Below, in pieces: positions 1 to 4,886 of a DNA stretch of 7,774 bases. Both the position numbers and the translations under genes were made by a program. This stretch comes from Candidatus Nomurabacteria bacterium (GTDB lineage: Bacteria > Patescibacteriota > Minisyncoccia > Phycocordibacterales > UBA1006). Every line of letters starts with the position of its first letter. Position 1 is the first letter of the stretch. The notes below the pieces were generated by a model. The model did not search any database and was not told the origin of the DNA. It saw nothing but the letters and a program-made list of their open reading frames with translations. Where the stretch lies: assembly GCA_943357975.1 (NCBI GenBank), contig CALRGS010000028.1, positions 1 through 7,774 on the forward strand. The letters run 5' to 3'.

Positions 1-25
1 TTTCATAAGTTTATTTTTTAAAATA

Positions 26-66
26 CTCCTCCGGCCTTCGGCCACCTCCTCTTGGAAAGAGGAGGG
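26..66. repeat. Double palindrome downstream of the MBL-fold gene (REP-like element or terminator)
   Basis: There is a perfect 9-bp inverted repeat (45-53 with 57-65, loop GGA). Next to it is a GGCC-TTC-GGCC hairpin (33-43). A third pyrimidine tract, CTCCTCC at 26-32, can also pair with the GGAGG arm at 61-65, so two alternative foldings compete. On the minus strand the structure follows the stop codon of the MBL-fold gene by one base and ends in TATTTT. It may therefore act as a weak terminator for that gene. The layout of two hairpins flanked by GGAGG/CCTCC tracts resembles dispersed REP-type palindromes. That reading is an inference, since only one copy lies in the window. Confidence 0.5.
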
Positions 67-67
67 A

Positions 68-691
68 TTAACTTTCTATAATCACGACCTCCTGTTCCTT
101 ACTAGCGATGTCTTTATATTTTACGGTGAGCTTATCAACTGGAGTAACTTTATCCTCAGCTGATTCCTTGAGGAACTGCTTGAGCATGTCTTTTTCTTGA
201 TCAGAGCCATAGTCCATAGGGATGATGACCTTGGGAGCAAATGATTTTGCAAGTTTGTGAGCAGCCTCAGCATCCAATACGGTCTTACCTCCGATAGGAA
301 CAAATAACATATCAACATCACCAATATTTTGTCGCACCTCGATTGTGAGATCTGGTTGGTACATGGCACCTAAATACAAAATCTTGATACCGTCGAATTC
401 TAAATAATAAATAGTATTTATTTTATTATCAGCTCCGATTGAAGGAAATCCTTGAATCATGATATCTGAAACTTCATATTCACCAGGACCCGTGATTACA
501 AAGGGGTCCTTATTGGCATAAGCCACCAAATCAGCACCGTTATAGTCCTCATGGTTCATAGAAACCAGGGCAATATTGGCCCCAAAACCATTAGTTTTGA
601 ACTTGGAATCCTTGGAAATAGGACTAAAAGCGAGGACCATATCCCCTGTCTGAATCTTAAAAAATGCCTTGCCGTGGTGGGTAATAATCAT
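68..691 (-). CDS. MBL-fold (UlaG-like, COG2220) protein with degenerate metal site
   Basis: The 207-residue protein has the layout of the UlaG-like metallo-beta-lactamase-fold family: an N-terminal strand MIITHHGKAF, a GPGEYEV motif at 69-74, and a C-terminal block (LFVPIGG 129-135, then PKVIIPMDYG 153-162). Most metal ligands are altered. The THxHxDH position reads SMNHEDY (44-50), the usual GD turn reads LGAM (107-110), and the C-terminal His position is Asp160. Hydrolase activity is therefore doubtful, although the fold call is firm. An in-frame ATG at 736 exists, but a perfect TATAAT at 701-706 lies between the two starts. The start at 691 also matches where the family fold begins. No signal peptide is visible, so it is probably cytosolic. 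It stands alone on the minus strand after the candidate small RNA gene; its substrate is unknown. Confidence 0.85.
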   Translation of the reverse strand: MIITHHGKAFFKIQTGDMVLAFSPISKDSKFKTNGFGANIALVSMNHEDYNGADLVAYANKDPFVITGPGEYEVSDIMIQGFPSIGADNKINTIYYLEFDGIKILYLGAMYQPDLTIEVRQNIGDVDMLFVPIGGKTVLDAEAAHKLAKSFAPKVIIPMDYGSDQEKDMLKQFLKESAEDKVTPVDKLTVKYKDIASKEQEVVIIES

Positions 692-700
692 AGTTGTATC

Positions 701-706
701 ATTATA
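701..706 (-). promoter_or_regulatory. -10 box (TATAAT) giving a near-leaderless start
   Basis: A consensus TATAAT lies 9 nt upstream of the ATG at 691 on the minus strand. Transcription would start about 0-2 nt before the ATG. No convincing -35 box is seen at 16-18 nt spacing; the best hexamer, GTACAC, is poor. The box decides the start choice for the MBL-fold gene. Confidence 0.6.
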
Positions 707-729
707 GCATAAGGATATTTTGGGTGTAC

Positions 730-773
730 TTGACAAAAAATCAAAAGCTGCTAAGATACAAAGTAAATATACT
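730..773 (+). promoter_or_regulatory. Possible promoter region for the candidate small RNA
   Basis: A perfect TTGACA lies at 730-735, followed after 16 nt by TAAGAT (752-757, four of six matches to TATAAT). A second possible -10, TATACT at 768-773, is the same hexamer used by both tRNA promoters in this window, but it has no good -35. Start sites near 764 or 780 would both precede the structured region. It partly overlaps, in the opposite direction, the promoter region of the MBL-fold gene. Confidence 0.4.
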
Positions 774-777
774 ATAT

Positions 778-932
778 CTAGTCCATGCGGATTTGGTGAT
801 ATAGGAGCTTGCCATATGCAGTTCCACCAAATATGGACTTCCTGGTCATTTTATCCATCGCGGGATGCTTTACGCATCATGGATACGACTAGGGGGGGCG
901 TTACGAGAATTTATCCTCGTAACGCTTTTTTT
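778..932 (+). ncRNA. Candidate structured small RNA of unknown family, with intrinsic terminator
   Basis: No credible protein is encoded here, yet the region folds strongly and ends in a textbook plus-strand terminator. Arm 1 is GTCCAT (781-786) with ATGGAC (833-838), a 5' GCGG bulge, ATTTGGTG (791-798) with CACCAAAT (825-832), and an inner stem GAGCT (805-809) with AGTTC (820-824). Arm 2 is ATCCAT (853-858) with ATGGAT (879-884), a 5' CGCGG bulge, and GATGC (864-868) with GCATC (874-878). Both arms thus repeat the same element: TCCAT, a GCGG bulge, and an upper stem. CTAGTC (778-783) can also pair with GACTAG (887-892), as an alternative to the base of arm 1. The inner stem contains a G-U pair that becomes an A-C mismatch on the other strand, which supports plus-strand transcription. 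It does not match the SRP, 6S, tmRNA or RNase P signatures I know. Confidence 0.55.
898..932 (+). terminator. Intrinsic terminator of the candidate small RNA
   Basis: A perfect 10-bp stem, GCGTTACGAG (898-907) with CTCGTAACGC (916-925), has an 8-nt loop and is followed by seven T residues (926-932). On the minus strand the same hairpin is followed by a run of C, so it is not a normal terminator for prfB, whose stop codon lies at 935-937. The orientation implies a plus-strand transcript ending here. Confidence 0.85.
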
Positions 933-934
933 AT

Positions 935-1825
935 TTACAAATCTTTTTCAGCCTCAATAAACTCATCTAGTTCCCCATCATCGAGGATTTTGCTGACATT
1001 GCCTGTTTCAAATCCAGTTCGATGATCCTTTACTAATTTATAGGGATGTAAAACATACGATCGAATTTGCGACCCCCACTCGTTATCTGTAGTCGCAGAA
1101 ATTGCCAAGCCACGCTCTGTGGCTTTTTCTTTTTCCTGTTGCAATCGCCACACCTTCGCAGAAATAGTTTTCAATGCCTCATCACGATTAGCTTCCTGAG
1201 TTCGCTGACTTGTTGCATGCGCTGTAACACCAGTGGGTTTGTGTGTAACACGCACCGCCGTTTCTCGCTTATTTACATTCTGCCCACCTGCCCCGCCACT
1301 TTTCGAGAAAGAAATTTCCAAATCAGTTTCAGGTATCTCAAATTCCACCGCTTCAAATTTCGGTAAAATTTCTACCATAGAAAAACTCGTATTACGTTTT
1401 CCTTTTGCATTAAAAGGACTCATCCGCACCAGACGATGCACCCCTGATTCGCTCTTGAGCGTTCCATAGGCATGCTTGCCATGAATTTCAATAGAAATAC
1501 TTCTATACCCACCATTTCCATTCTCATTCTTATCAAGGAGTATGGTAGAAAAATTTTTTCGTTCACAAAATTTCAAATACATTTCATAGAGCATCTTTGA
1601 AAAATCCTCAGCATCATCTCCTCCTGCACCAGTAAAAATAGAGAGCACCGCATTCCCCTTGTCATATTTCCCACCACCTTCTAATTTAATTTTCAAATCC
1701 TCAATTTCTTTCAAAATAGCTTGAGCATTATTTTTATCATTCCAAAAATCAGGCGCATACATCTGCACCTCCAGTTCTATAATTCTTTTTTCAAGATCTT
1801 CTTTTTTGATCTGATGAATAGCCAT
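935..1825 (-). CDS. prfB: Peptide chain release factor 2, short form
   Basis: RF2 recognises UGA and UAA stop codons and triggers peptidyl-tRNA hydrolysis on the ribosome. The RF2-specific SPF tripeptide is at residues 136-138 and the catalytic GGQ at 180-182, followed by the conserved WGSQIRSYVL block near the C terminus. The protein has 296 residues, compared with about 365 in Escherichia coli. The missing part is in domain 1: after the DFWND helix (residues 26-30) the sequence passes almost directly to GKYDKGNAVLSI, so about 50 residues of helical hairpin are absent. Domains 2-4 look complete. An in-frame ATG at 1840 is an alternative start; 1825 was chosen because it reduces the overlap with the upstream DedA gene, and the KKEDLEKR segment before DFWND fits the family. 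No CTT-TGA frameshift site is present, so the usual RF2 autoregulation is absent. It is the last gene of the minus-strand block. Confidence 0.93.
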   Translation of the reverse strand: MAIHQIKKEDLEKRIIELEVQMYAPDFWNDKNNAQAILKEIEDLKIKLEGGGKYDKGNAVLSIFTGAGGDDAEDFSKMLYEMYLKFCERKNFSTILLDKNENGNGGYRSISIEIHGKHAYGTLKSESGVHRLVRMSPFNAKGKRNTSFSMVEILPKFEAVEFEIPETDLEISFSKSGGAGGQNVNKRETAVRVTHKPTGVTAHATSQRTQEANRDEALKTISAKVWRLQQEKEKATERGLAISATTDNEWGSQIRSYVLHPYKLVKDHRTGFETGNVSKILDDGELDEFIEAEKDL

Positions 1826-2433
1826 ACGCCAATAATACATGAAACCACAAAAATGACGAGACCCACATGCTCAGCTTTTCCAATAACATCAACGGCACCC
1901 TCTATTTGGCCACCCAGAAGGGCTCCTACGAACCCCATTGCGGTAGCACGTATAAAAGTTCCGACAAATGATCCAACCAAATAGGTTCTCATAGAGAGGC
2001 GCAATACTCCAGGACCTACAGATAACAGTACGCTTGGTAAAATAGGCAATGCTCGTAATCCTGTAAAAATAATTTCATCCCACCAATTTTTATTAAGTTT
2101 TTCATCAAGCTCCTCTACTTGCTGCCAATTAATCCCTAACCATTTACCCCATTTTTCAATAGCAGGTTTTCCTCCAAAATAACCCAGTGCGTAATATGGT
2201 AATGAACCTATGGTCACACCGACTGCTGCGGGTAATCCAATAACTACCATCGCCTTGCCGAGTAAAAGCCACGAGAAGGAGATGTCGCCGAGAAGGATCA
2301 CACCCGCTGATAGTTGCACTATTGATGATGGGATAATATAAAACAACTCCTCTGCGAGTGCACCAAAAAAAACCCCCATAAACCCTAGGTGTTGCACCCA
2401 TCCAATAATTGTCTGCAGCAATGCTTCAATCAT
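1777..2433 (-). CDS. DedA-family (VTT domain) membrane protein
   Basis: This 218-residue integral membrane protein has the DedA order of features. There is an acidic pair followed by a proline turn, AEELFYIIPSS (27-37); a glycine-rich segment LPYYALGYFGGKP (78-90); the re-entrant and helix region FTGLRALPILPSVLLSVGPG (123-142); and a final helix at about 187-207 ending in a lysine-rich cytosolic tail. DedA proteins are linked to lipid flipping (undecaprenyl phosphate or phospholipids) and membrane homeostasis; the substrate here cannot be told. The position usually Glu in the PSE turn is Ser (PSS 35-37), and the arginine context around residue 127 is altered. Its ATG overlaps the stop of the upstream methyltransferase by one base (TAATG), which suggests translational coupling. 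Its 3' end overlaps the start of prfB by about 49 nt. Confidence 0.85.
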   Translation of the reverse strand: MIEALLQTIIGWVQHLGFMGVFFGALAEELFYIIPSSIVQLSAGVILLGDISFSWLLLGKAMVVIGLPAAVGVTIGSLPYYALGYFGGKPAIEKWGKWLGINWQQVEELDEKLNKNWWDEIIFTGLRALPILPSVLLSVGPGVLRLSMRTYLVGSFVGTFIRATAMGFVGALLGGQIEGAVDVIGKAEHVGLVIFVVSCIIGVWLFIRSKKKILKKEL

Positions 2434-3116
2434 TACTTCATTTTAGCATACATCACCCAGTAGTTTCTCTTATATGACTGATTCCCCCACTTTTGATATC
2501 CTTCTGCTTTTTCGAGTTTAATTATTTCAAAATACTCACTATATAAATCAACAATGTCTTGTTTGGTAAAAACTCGTTCGGTAACTCCGACCCCTGGTAA
2601 TACATAGGTGTCTTTTTCAGATCCTGGATTTTCCTTGATCAGCTGTTTTGCATTCTTGTCCCCATCCAAACAAAGAGTCCGTACGAACATATATCCGCCT
2701 TGGCTTAAAACACGCTTCATCTCTTGTAAGTACACCTCCCGCTCAGATTCATTTAAAGAATTTGATGATGTCACATCTAAAACAATATCAATTGAACCGT
2801 CTTCAATAGGAAGATTCTCTCCGATTGATCGCACTTCGTAGTTAATATTTAAACCTTCTCCAAGTTTTTTAGCTGCAACGATGGCGGTCTTGGAAATATC
2901 ATATCCGATTCCAGATTTCGCATACCCTTCTACAAAATATTTTACATTTTTCCCATTCCCACATCCCAAATCAAGTACGACACATTTTTCGAGATCCACC
3001 TTTTCATCGCGACGGAGCCATTTACAAAATTCTTTAACCACCGTAAGCGGCTCTGTGCCCAATGTCAAAAATTGTGGTTGTTGATATTCCTTTTCCCAAG
3101 CTTGATTATTGTTCAT
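2433..3116 (-). CDS. Class I SAM-dependent methyltransferase, substrate unknown
   Basis: The 227-residue protein has a Rossmann-type SAM-binding core. Motif I is VLDLGCGNG (47-55), the acidic end of strand 2 is GYDIS (71-75), and motif IV-like DIVLDVTSSN is at 110-119. A helix and strand then read MKRVLSQGGYMFVRT, as in UbiE/TehB-type small-molecule methyltransferases. No membrane segment or target-recognition domain is seen, so it should be cytosolic; the substrate cannot be inferred. It lies 3 nt after the membrane protein gene and overlaps the DedA gene by one base, so the three are almost certainly cotranscribed. Lipids or quinones are possible substrates given the membrane-protein neighbours, but this is only a guess from context. 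Confidence 0.88.
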   Translation of the reverse strand: MNNNQAWEKEYQQPQFLTLGTEPLTVVKEFCKWLRRDEKVDLEKCVVLDLGCGNGKNVKYFVEGYAKSGIGYDISKTAIVAAKKLGEGLNINYEVRSIGENLPIEDGSIDIVLDVTSSNSLNESEREVYLQEMKRVLSQGGYMFVRTLCLDGDKNAKQLIKENPGSEKDTYVLPGVGVTERVFTKQDIVDLYSEYFEIIKLEKAEGYQKWGNQSYKRNYWVMYAKMK

Positions 3117-3119
3117 ATA

Positions 3120-3743
3120 TTACATTACATAAAACGTATCCATGCCCCAAATTTTTTTCTTACCCGCAACTGCTGCATAAAATCCAATGTGAATTACTAA
3201 TGCAATGAGATACCCACTAGGAATATATGTCAAACACATTGCAAAAATAATTCCACCAAGCAGACTAGCGGTCACAAAAAACATGGCCTTTTTCAATGGG
3301 ATGACCAACATGAGTGGAACATGGATAATGAAAAATACGAGGGTAAATAGTATGACTGGATTAATAACCAACAGTATTCCTTGAAGAATTCCAAAAAGTA
3401 TCCACACCATGATTTGTTGAAAAATAATTTCCGCAGTCTTGGAAAGAAAGACATTTCTTGATACATCGAAAGGAACATAATCTCTTTTAGTAAGGCTGTG
3501 GTACCACAGCACCAGAGCCACTACCACAAGGAGTAGGCCCATCATGGCAAACAAAGGCTTGTTGCCCATAAGTGCCCATTTAATTTCTGCACGAAAAATT
3601 ATAAGCCCTAACAGACTCATGGCCGCATACCATCCCACAACTACCCTGGGACGATTTTTGTACAAAATATTTCTCTTTTTCAAGAAAAGGTAGTAGCCAG
3701 CAAATGCCGCGTACCATATGAAAACCCAAATTAGTATATTCAT
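3120..3743 (-). CDS. Multi-pass membrane protein, possibly a divergent CPBP-type intramembrane protease relative
   Basis: I do not recognise this 207-residue protein with certainty. Six or more hydrophobic segments are visible, at about 3-20, 35-50, 63-82, 105-127, 129-149, 155-175 and 178-195, with lysine-rich loops between them. The C-terminal half has features reminiscent of CPBP (Abi, Rce1-like) proteins: a glutamate in a helix (Glu105 in AEIIFQQ), an FxxxH motif (Phe137-His141), and a histidine in the last helix (His185). The canonical paired EE and the terminal HxxxN are incomplete, so activity is uncertain. The start codon lies one nucleotide after the 3' end of tRNA-Thr(CGU), leaving no room for a ribosome binding site. 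The mRNA 5' end may be made by tRNA processing. The methyltransferase gene follows after 3 nt. Confidence 0.7.
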   Translation of the reverse strand: MNILIWVFIWYAAFAGYYLFLKKRNILYKNRPRVVVGWYAAMSLLGLIIFRAEIKWALMGNKPLFAMMGLLLVVVALVLWYHSLTKRDYVPFDVSRNVFLSKTAEIIFQQIMVWILFGILQGILLVINPVILFTLVFFIIHVPLMLVIPLKKAMFFVTASLLGGIIFAMCLTYIPSGYLIALVIHIGFYAAVAGKKKIWGMDTFYVM

Positions 3744-3744
3744 G

Positions 3745-3817
3745 AGCCATTGCCCAGAATCGAACTGGGGACTTCCATCTTACGAAGATGGCACTCTACC
3801 GACTGAGTTACAATGGC
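3745..3817 (-). tRNA. tRNA-Thr (anticodon CGU)
   Basis: This is a complete 73-nt cloverleaf on the minus strand. The acceptor stem is GCCATTG with CAATGGC and the discriminator is T. The D stem is ACTC/GAGT. The anticodon stem is CCATC/GATGG around loop TTCGTAA (anticodon CGT), and the T arm is CCCAG-TTCGATT-CTGGG. It reads ACG codons. CCA is not encoded; the bases after the discriminator are CAT, of which the last two begin the next gene's ATG. No intron is present, unlike the sister tRNA-Thr(GGU) upstream. Confidence 0.95.
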
Positions 3818-3827
3818 AATATAAGCA

Positions 3828-3846
3828 CTGTATCAAGAAAATACAG
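3828..3846 (-). other. Hairpin between histidine phosphatase gene and tRNA-Thr(CGU)
   Basis: A perfect 6-bp stem CTGTAT/ATACAG with a 7-nt loop lies in the 42-nt gap. It ends 10 nt before the tRNA 5' end. There is no T-run after it, so a processing element or weak attenuator is more likely than a terminator. Confidence 0.4.
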
Positions 3847-3859
3847 AACTCTCAAGAAT

Positions 3860-4516
3860 TTATAATTCCTCGAGAGGGATACCTGCAGTTAAATGCTGAT
3901 AATTATTCAATGTAATAAGCCTCCATTCTTTTTTGTTATCCTTCTCGACAAAACGTATTTCTGATACGCCTGAATTTGCTACAGGAAATTTCATTCTTGT
4001 ACTATAAAAAACTTCAGGTGTAAGAAAATCTCCTAATAGCACATGGAGTATCATCGTGCCCATAAAATAGGCGTGGCTGACAATGAGGATATTTTCACCT
4101 TCTTGATTCTCTAAAAAAGTAAGTGCGTTGCGGGCGCGTTCTACTAAATCATAAAAATTTTCCTCATCAGAATAGTGCCACGATGGATCGTGCCTATTGG
4201 CAACAATCAGATCCATTATATCTTTTTGCTCCTGTGATTCTTTATGAGTACCGATAATTTCTGTTGGATTTTTCCGCTCTTTGAAAAGATCAGAGTATTC
4301 CAACGGTGCCGAGATTGCTTGAGATAAAATTTCAGCACTTTCCTTCGTACGCAAATATGGACTGCAGATTATCTTGCTAAATTTGATATCTTTTAATTGA
4401 GCAGTTGCCAAGGCCATCTGTTTGCGTCCATGCTCAGAAAGGGATCCTTCTGGTCCTTGTTTCAATCCAAGCGCATTCAATTCTGTTTCGCCATGGCGAA
4501 TAATAAAAATATTCAT
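3860..4516 (-). CDS. Histidine phosphatase family protein (phosphoglycerate mutase-like)
   Basis: The 218-residue protein belongs to the histidine phosphatase (branch 1) superfamily, which forms a phosphohistidine intermediate. The catalytic RHGE is at residues 7-10. A phosphate-binding Arg lies in SPYLRT (Arg56), the acid/base Glu is likely Glu80 in LFKERK, and the second histidine is His148 in IVSHAY. Length and motif spacing fit a cytosolic phosphatase or cofactor-independent mutase-like enzyme; the substrate is not predictable. RHG is only six residues from the N terminus, so the ATG at 4516 must be close to the true start. That ATG shares its A with the last base of the CCA tail of tRNA-Thr(GGU), so no ribosome binding site is possible. 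The tRNA and this gene must lie on one transcript unless an internal promoter sits within the tRNA or intron. Confidence 0.92.
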   Translation of the reverse strand: MNIFIIRHGETELNALGLKQGPEGSLSEHGRKQMALATAQLKDIKFSKIICSPYLRTKESAEILSQAISAPLEYSDLFKERKNPTEIIGTHKESQEQKDIMDLIVANRHDPSWHYSDEENFYDLVERARNALTFLENQEGENILIVSHAYFMGTMILHVLLGDFLTPEVFYSTRMKFPVANSGVSEIRFVEKDNKKEWRLITLNNYQHLTAGIPLEEL

Positions 4517-4801
4517 GGAGCCATTGTCGGGAATCGAACCCGAGACCTCGTCATTCGTTTACACTTCCATTTCATCCTTACGGACTTATAGGGAGACTAG
4601 ACTGTATCTTACGCATACCTTTCGGCTTAGCGTCCCTTGTCAGTCGTTCGGGCGCAAATACAGAATAATCTGCATTTGCGCCACGGTCTTGTCCTTTGCA
4701 GGATATTAACCGTAATTCGGGATTCACAAGTAAATTTCTTTACAAGTGGGCTATATCTTACGATAACCAATGACGTGCTCTACCAGCTGAGCTACAACGG
4801 C
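4516..4801 (-). tRNA. tRNA-Thr (anticodon GGU) interrupted by a group I intron
   Basis: The 5' exon is 4801-4766 (36 nt) and the 3' exon is 4555-4516 (40 nt, including CCA). Joined, they give a full cloverleaf. The acceptor is GCCGTTG with CAATGGC (one G-U pair) and the discriminator is T. The D stem is GCTC/GAGC, the anticodon stem CGTCA/TGACG with loop TTGGTAA, and the T arm TCGGG-TTCGATT-CCCGA. The anticodon GGT reads ACC and ACU. The intron sits between positions 36 and 37, directly after the anticodon. This is the only tRNA in the window with an encoded CCA. Its last A (4516) is also the first base of the histidine phosphatase start codon. Confidence 0.95.
4556..4765 (-). ncRNA. Group I self-splicing intron in tRNA-Thr(GGU), 210 nt
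   Basis: All core elements can be assigned. P1 is exon GGT with intron GCC, placing a U-G pair at the 5' splice site. P2 has a GAAA loop. P3 is TCCC (4722-4719) with GGGA (4636-4633). P4 is ACGGT (4713-4709) with ACCGT (4687-4683). P5 is TCCT-GCAA-AGGA. P6 is a 14-bp hairpin (4651-4682) with one G-U pair. P7 is GACTG (4645-4641) with CAGTC (4604-4600). P8 is ACGC/GCGT with a GAAA loop, and J8/7 is AAGATA (4610-4605). P9 has a GTAA loop. The intron ends in G (4556), the required terminal guanosine. No homing endonuclease is encoded; the length is typical of compact tRNA introns. Splicing in the organism is inferred from the intact core and exact exon joining. Confidence 0.93.
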
Positions 4802-4836
4802 ACTGCTTCGCTCGCTAGTCGCGAGCTACGCAGTGC
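4800..4836 (-). other. Strong hairpin abutting the 5' end of tRNA-Thr(GGU)
   Basis: Two perfect stems, GCACTGC/GCAGTGC and GCTCGC/GCGAGC, are separated by a GTA/GAA internal loop and capped by GACTA. The outer stem ends inside the tRNA, using its bases 1 and 2, so it competes with the acceptor stem. There is no T-run. It could be a leader-processing or folding element, or a remnant of a palindromic repeat. Confidence 0.5.
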
Positions 4837-4886
4837 AGAGCACTACATAACCCGTCTACTGAACTCAGCAATTCGTCTATCCTACC

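Noticed and set aside
778..892. SRP RNA, 6S RNA, tmRNA or RNase P RNA
   Set aside because: There is no GGAA-loop SRP domain, no long rod with a central bubble, no tRNA-like end with a tag frame, and no P4 signature; the region is also too short for tmRNA or RNase P.
720..1025. A plus-strand protein of about 100 residues
   Set aside because: The frame crosses the terminator hairpin and runs antisense into prfB; its composition does not look like protein.
935..1840. UGA recoded as glycine, as in some CPR lineages
   Set aside because: radC and the following small gene end with TGA, no gene needs readthrough of TGA, and RF2 itself is encoded.
1777..1840. Programmed +1 frameshift at the start of prfB
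   Set aside because: No CTT-TGA slippery site or upstream in-frame leader is present, and the DedA frame in this region ends normally with TAG.
3818..3827. Separate promoter directly before tRNA-Thr(CGU)
   Set aside because: TATATT lies only a few bases from the tRNA 5' end, too close for a start upstream of the mature tRNA; cotranscription with the phosphatase gene is more likely.
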